A stretch of 5,677 nucleotides of DNA. It comes from an uncultured Rhodospirillaceae bacterium (GTDB lineage: Bacteria > Pseudomonadota > Alphaproteobacteria > MPNO01). The stretch's first letter is position 1. Every line of letters starts with the position of its first letter. The notes beneath the pieces are model-generated. The model searched no databases. It was not told where the DNA came from and saw nothing but the letters and a program-made list of their open reading frames with translations. The stretch is taken from positions 1 to 5,677 of the forward strand of contig CALGIA010000382.1 in NCBI GenBank assembly GCA_937916005.1, read 5' to 3'. The translations under genes were made by a program, and so were the position numbers. Below are positions 4,513 to 5,677 of this stretch, piece by piece.

Positions 4513-5541
4513 ATGCGGTTATTTACCAGACTATTCCGGGCAGGGGCGATCGTCGCCGCTGCCGTGGTTCTACTGTTTCATCCGGTCGGTTCGCAGGCCA
4601 AGGAATCCTACTTCAAGGGCAAGACCATAACCTTTCTCGTCGGCTTCGGCGCCGGCGGCGGGTACGATTCCTATTCACGCATGCTGGCGCCCCATTTCGA
4701 ACGGGTTCTCGGCGCCAGGGTGATCGTCCAGAACCAGCCCGGCGCGGGCGGGTTGCGGGCGCTGAACCGGGTTTACCGCATGGAGGGCGACGGCCTCACC
4801 ATGACCATCGTCAACGGGACCGGGGCCGGGCTTCAGCAGTTGCTCTCGCTCAAGGCGGCCAGGTTCGATCTCACCAAGTTCGGATATCTCGGGATTGTGG
4901 ATCACGCCCGCTGGATCTGGCTGGTGTCGCCCAAATCGCCCATCAACACGCCGGCGGACGCCTTGAACAGCAGCAAGGTGCTGAGTTGGGGAGGGTCCGG
5001 CAAGATTTCCGGCATTTCCGACGGGGCGGCAATGACCTGCGCGGCCATCAATCTGAAATGCAAGATCGTCATCGGGTACAAGGGCAGCCGCGCCGCGGCG
5101 CTTGCCGTCGCCCAGGGCGAAATGGACGCGCTCTACGTCTCCGAGACTTCCGCCGATAAATATGTCAAGGCGCAGAACGCCAAGGCGGTCGCGACCATGA
5201 ACCGGCACCGGTCAATTCTGTTCCCCAACCTGCCGACCATCTTCGAAGCGATGAAGCTGAACGAGGAGCAGAAGTGGTGGATCGATTACCGGGCGACGGT
5301 GGAAACCCTGGGCCGCATCCTTGTGGTGCCGCCCGGCACAAAGCCCGAGATCCTGCGTGAACTTCAGGCCGCGACCCGCAAGATCCTGACCGATCCCAAG
5401 GTGATCGCCGATGCAAACAAAAAGCGGCGCTACATCAAATATATCCCGCCGGGCGAGGCAATGAAGATGGTCAACACCGTTCTTCACGGCGTGACCGTCG
5501 AGCAGAAGGCCAAGATCAGAAAAGTCGTTCTCGGCGAATAG
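4513..5541 (+). CDS. TTT-family (TctC/Bug) periplasmic solute-binding protein
   Basis: This 342-residue secreted protein belongs to the Bug/TctC family, the periplasmic receptors of tripartite tricarboxylate transporters, which bind carboxylate-like solutes. A Sec signal peptide is clear: basic start (MRLFTRLFR), hydrophobic core (about residues 10-22), and a likely cut after Ser27-Gln28-Ala29. The mature part opens with YFKGKTITFLVGFGAGGGYD (33-52), the subgroup form of the family's first ligand loop, followed by QNQPGAGGLRA (73-83). Later, WGGSG (159-163), the GYKGSRAAALAVAQGEMDA run and VVPPGTKPEIL match the usual second-domain signatures. Cys176 and Cys183 sit seven residues apart and could form a periplasmic disulfide. 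No TctA or TctB membrane gene is in the window. Bug proteins often occur without adjacent permease genes, so it may use a remote permease or act as a sensor. It has its own promoter and is closed by a terminator. The ligand cannot be told from sequence. Confidence 0.93.
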   Translation: MRLFTRLFRAGAIVAAAVVLLFHPVGSQAKESYFKGKTITFLVGFGAGGGYDSYSRMLAPHFERVLGARVIVQNQPGAGGLRALNRVYRMEGDGLTMTIVNGTGAGLQQLLSLKAARFDLTKFGYLGIVDHARWIWLVSPKSPINTPADALNSSKVLSWGGSGKISGISDGAAMTCAAINLKCKIVIGYKGSRAAALAVAQGEMDALYVSETSADKYVKAQNAKAVATMNRHRSILFPNLPTIFEAMKLNEEQKWWIDYRATVETLGRILVVPPGTKPEILRELQAATRKILTDPKVIADANKKRRYIKYIPPGEAMKMVNTVLHGVTVEQKAKIRKVVLGE

Positions 5542-5554
5542 GAATTCGCGAACA

Positions 5555-5600
5555 CCGCCAGGCCGGGATAATTCCGGCCCGGCGGGTTTTCGATCTTTTT
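5555..5600 (+). terminator. Rho-independent terminator after the binding-protein gene
   Basis: CCGCC (5555-5559) and GGCCGG (5561-5566) pair with CCGGCC (5574-5579) and GGCGG (5581-5585), interrupted only by an A-C mismatch, with the loop GATAATT. TTTT follows at 5587-5590 and a further T run at 5596-5600. It starts 13 bases past the stop codon. Confidence 0.87.
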
Positions 5601-5623
5601 CCAGCGGGGTCGTTCCGTTCAAC

Positions 5624-5677
5624 CTAGTGTTGCGATTCCAACGCTTGTTTCCCACGGTTGACCTTTTCGATGATGGA
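5624..5677 (-). CDS. Possible C-terminal end of a gene entering from the right
   Basis: On the minus strand the frame from the window edge is open for 17 codons and ends in TAG (5626-5624), giving a tail ending IIEKVNRGKQALESQH. The peptide is polar and helix-like, as many enzyme C-termini are, and most third codon positions are G or C, like neighbouring genes. It would converge on the binding-protein gene, with the hairpin at 5555-5585 between them. Seventeen codons are too few to name a family or exclude chance. Confidence 0.35.
   Translation of the reverse strand, partial: SIIEKVNRGKQALESQH

Noticed and set aside
4675..5208. 177-codon minus-strand frame within the binding-protein gene
   Set aside because: It is the mirror frame of a confidently identified gene; no domain or ribosome site was seen.

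Overview
The window looks like a chromosomal segment of a GC-rich proteobacterium, most likely an alphaproteobacterium. This rests on protein style only: a large-family tripartite tricarboxylate transporter (TTT) binding protein, a GctA/GctB-type pair, an NsrR-type regulator, Shine-Dalgarno-led genes, and intergenic spacers more AT-rich than the genes. No rRNA, tRNA, CRISPR array or insertion sequence was found, and no gene-free stretch exceeds 300 bases.

Layout. (i) 1-534: an Rrf2-family regulator closely matching the nitric-oxide sensor NsrR, on the + strand. (ii) 513-2086, minus strand: a one-base-overlapping (TAATG) pair of class I CoA-transferase-fold subunits, whose 3' end overlaps the regulator's 3' end tail to tail by 22 bp. 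(iii) 2225-2953, plus: a crotonase-fold (enoyl-CoA hydratase/isomerase family) protein, divergent from the pair across a 138-bp promoter region. (iv) 2994-3434, minus: a small single-domain cupin, convergent with the crotonase. (v) 3620-4339, plus: a heme-oxygenase-like di-metal oxidase (CADD/TenA/PqqC fold) with all six metal ligands, divergent from the cupin across a 185-bp region carrying two palindromes. (vi) 4513-5541, plus: a secreted TTT/Bug-family solute-binding protein with its own promoter and strong flanking terminators. (vii) 5624-5677, minus: a possible C-terminal fragment of a gene running in from the right.

How the genes may work together (inference). The binding protein would capture a small carboxylate-like compound. 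The di-metal oxidase, perhaps with the cupin, could do an O2-dependent step. The crotonase and CoA-transferase-fold pair resemble enzymes that open or trim CoA-thioester intermediates; in steroid C/D-ring degradation, EchA20 and IpdAB have these same two folds. The NsrR-type protein may link the region to NO or Fe-S status. Only the two subunits of the pair are firmly co-transcribed; the other genes are separate units, so a common pathway is a hypothesis.

Most worth a second look: a CoA-transferase-fold pair that seems to lack the usual catalytic glutamates in both subunits, a crotonase lacking one of the two catalytic glutamates, an uncharacterised oxidase with a complete di-iron ligand set, and a 21-bp palindrome lying on the putative -10 element of the cupin gene.
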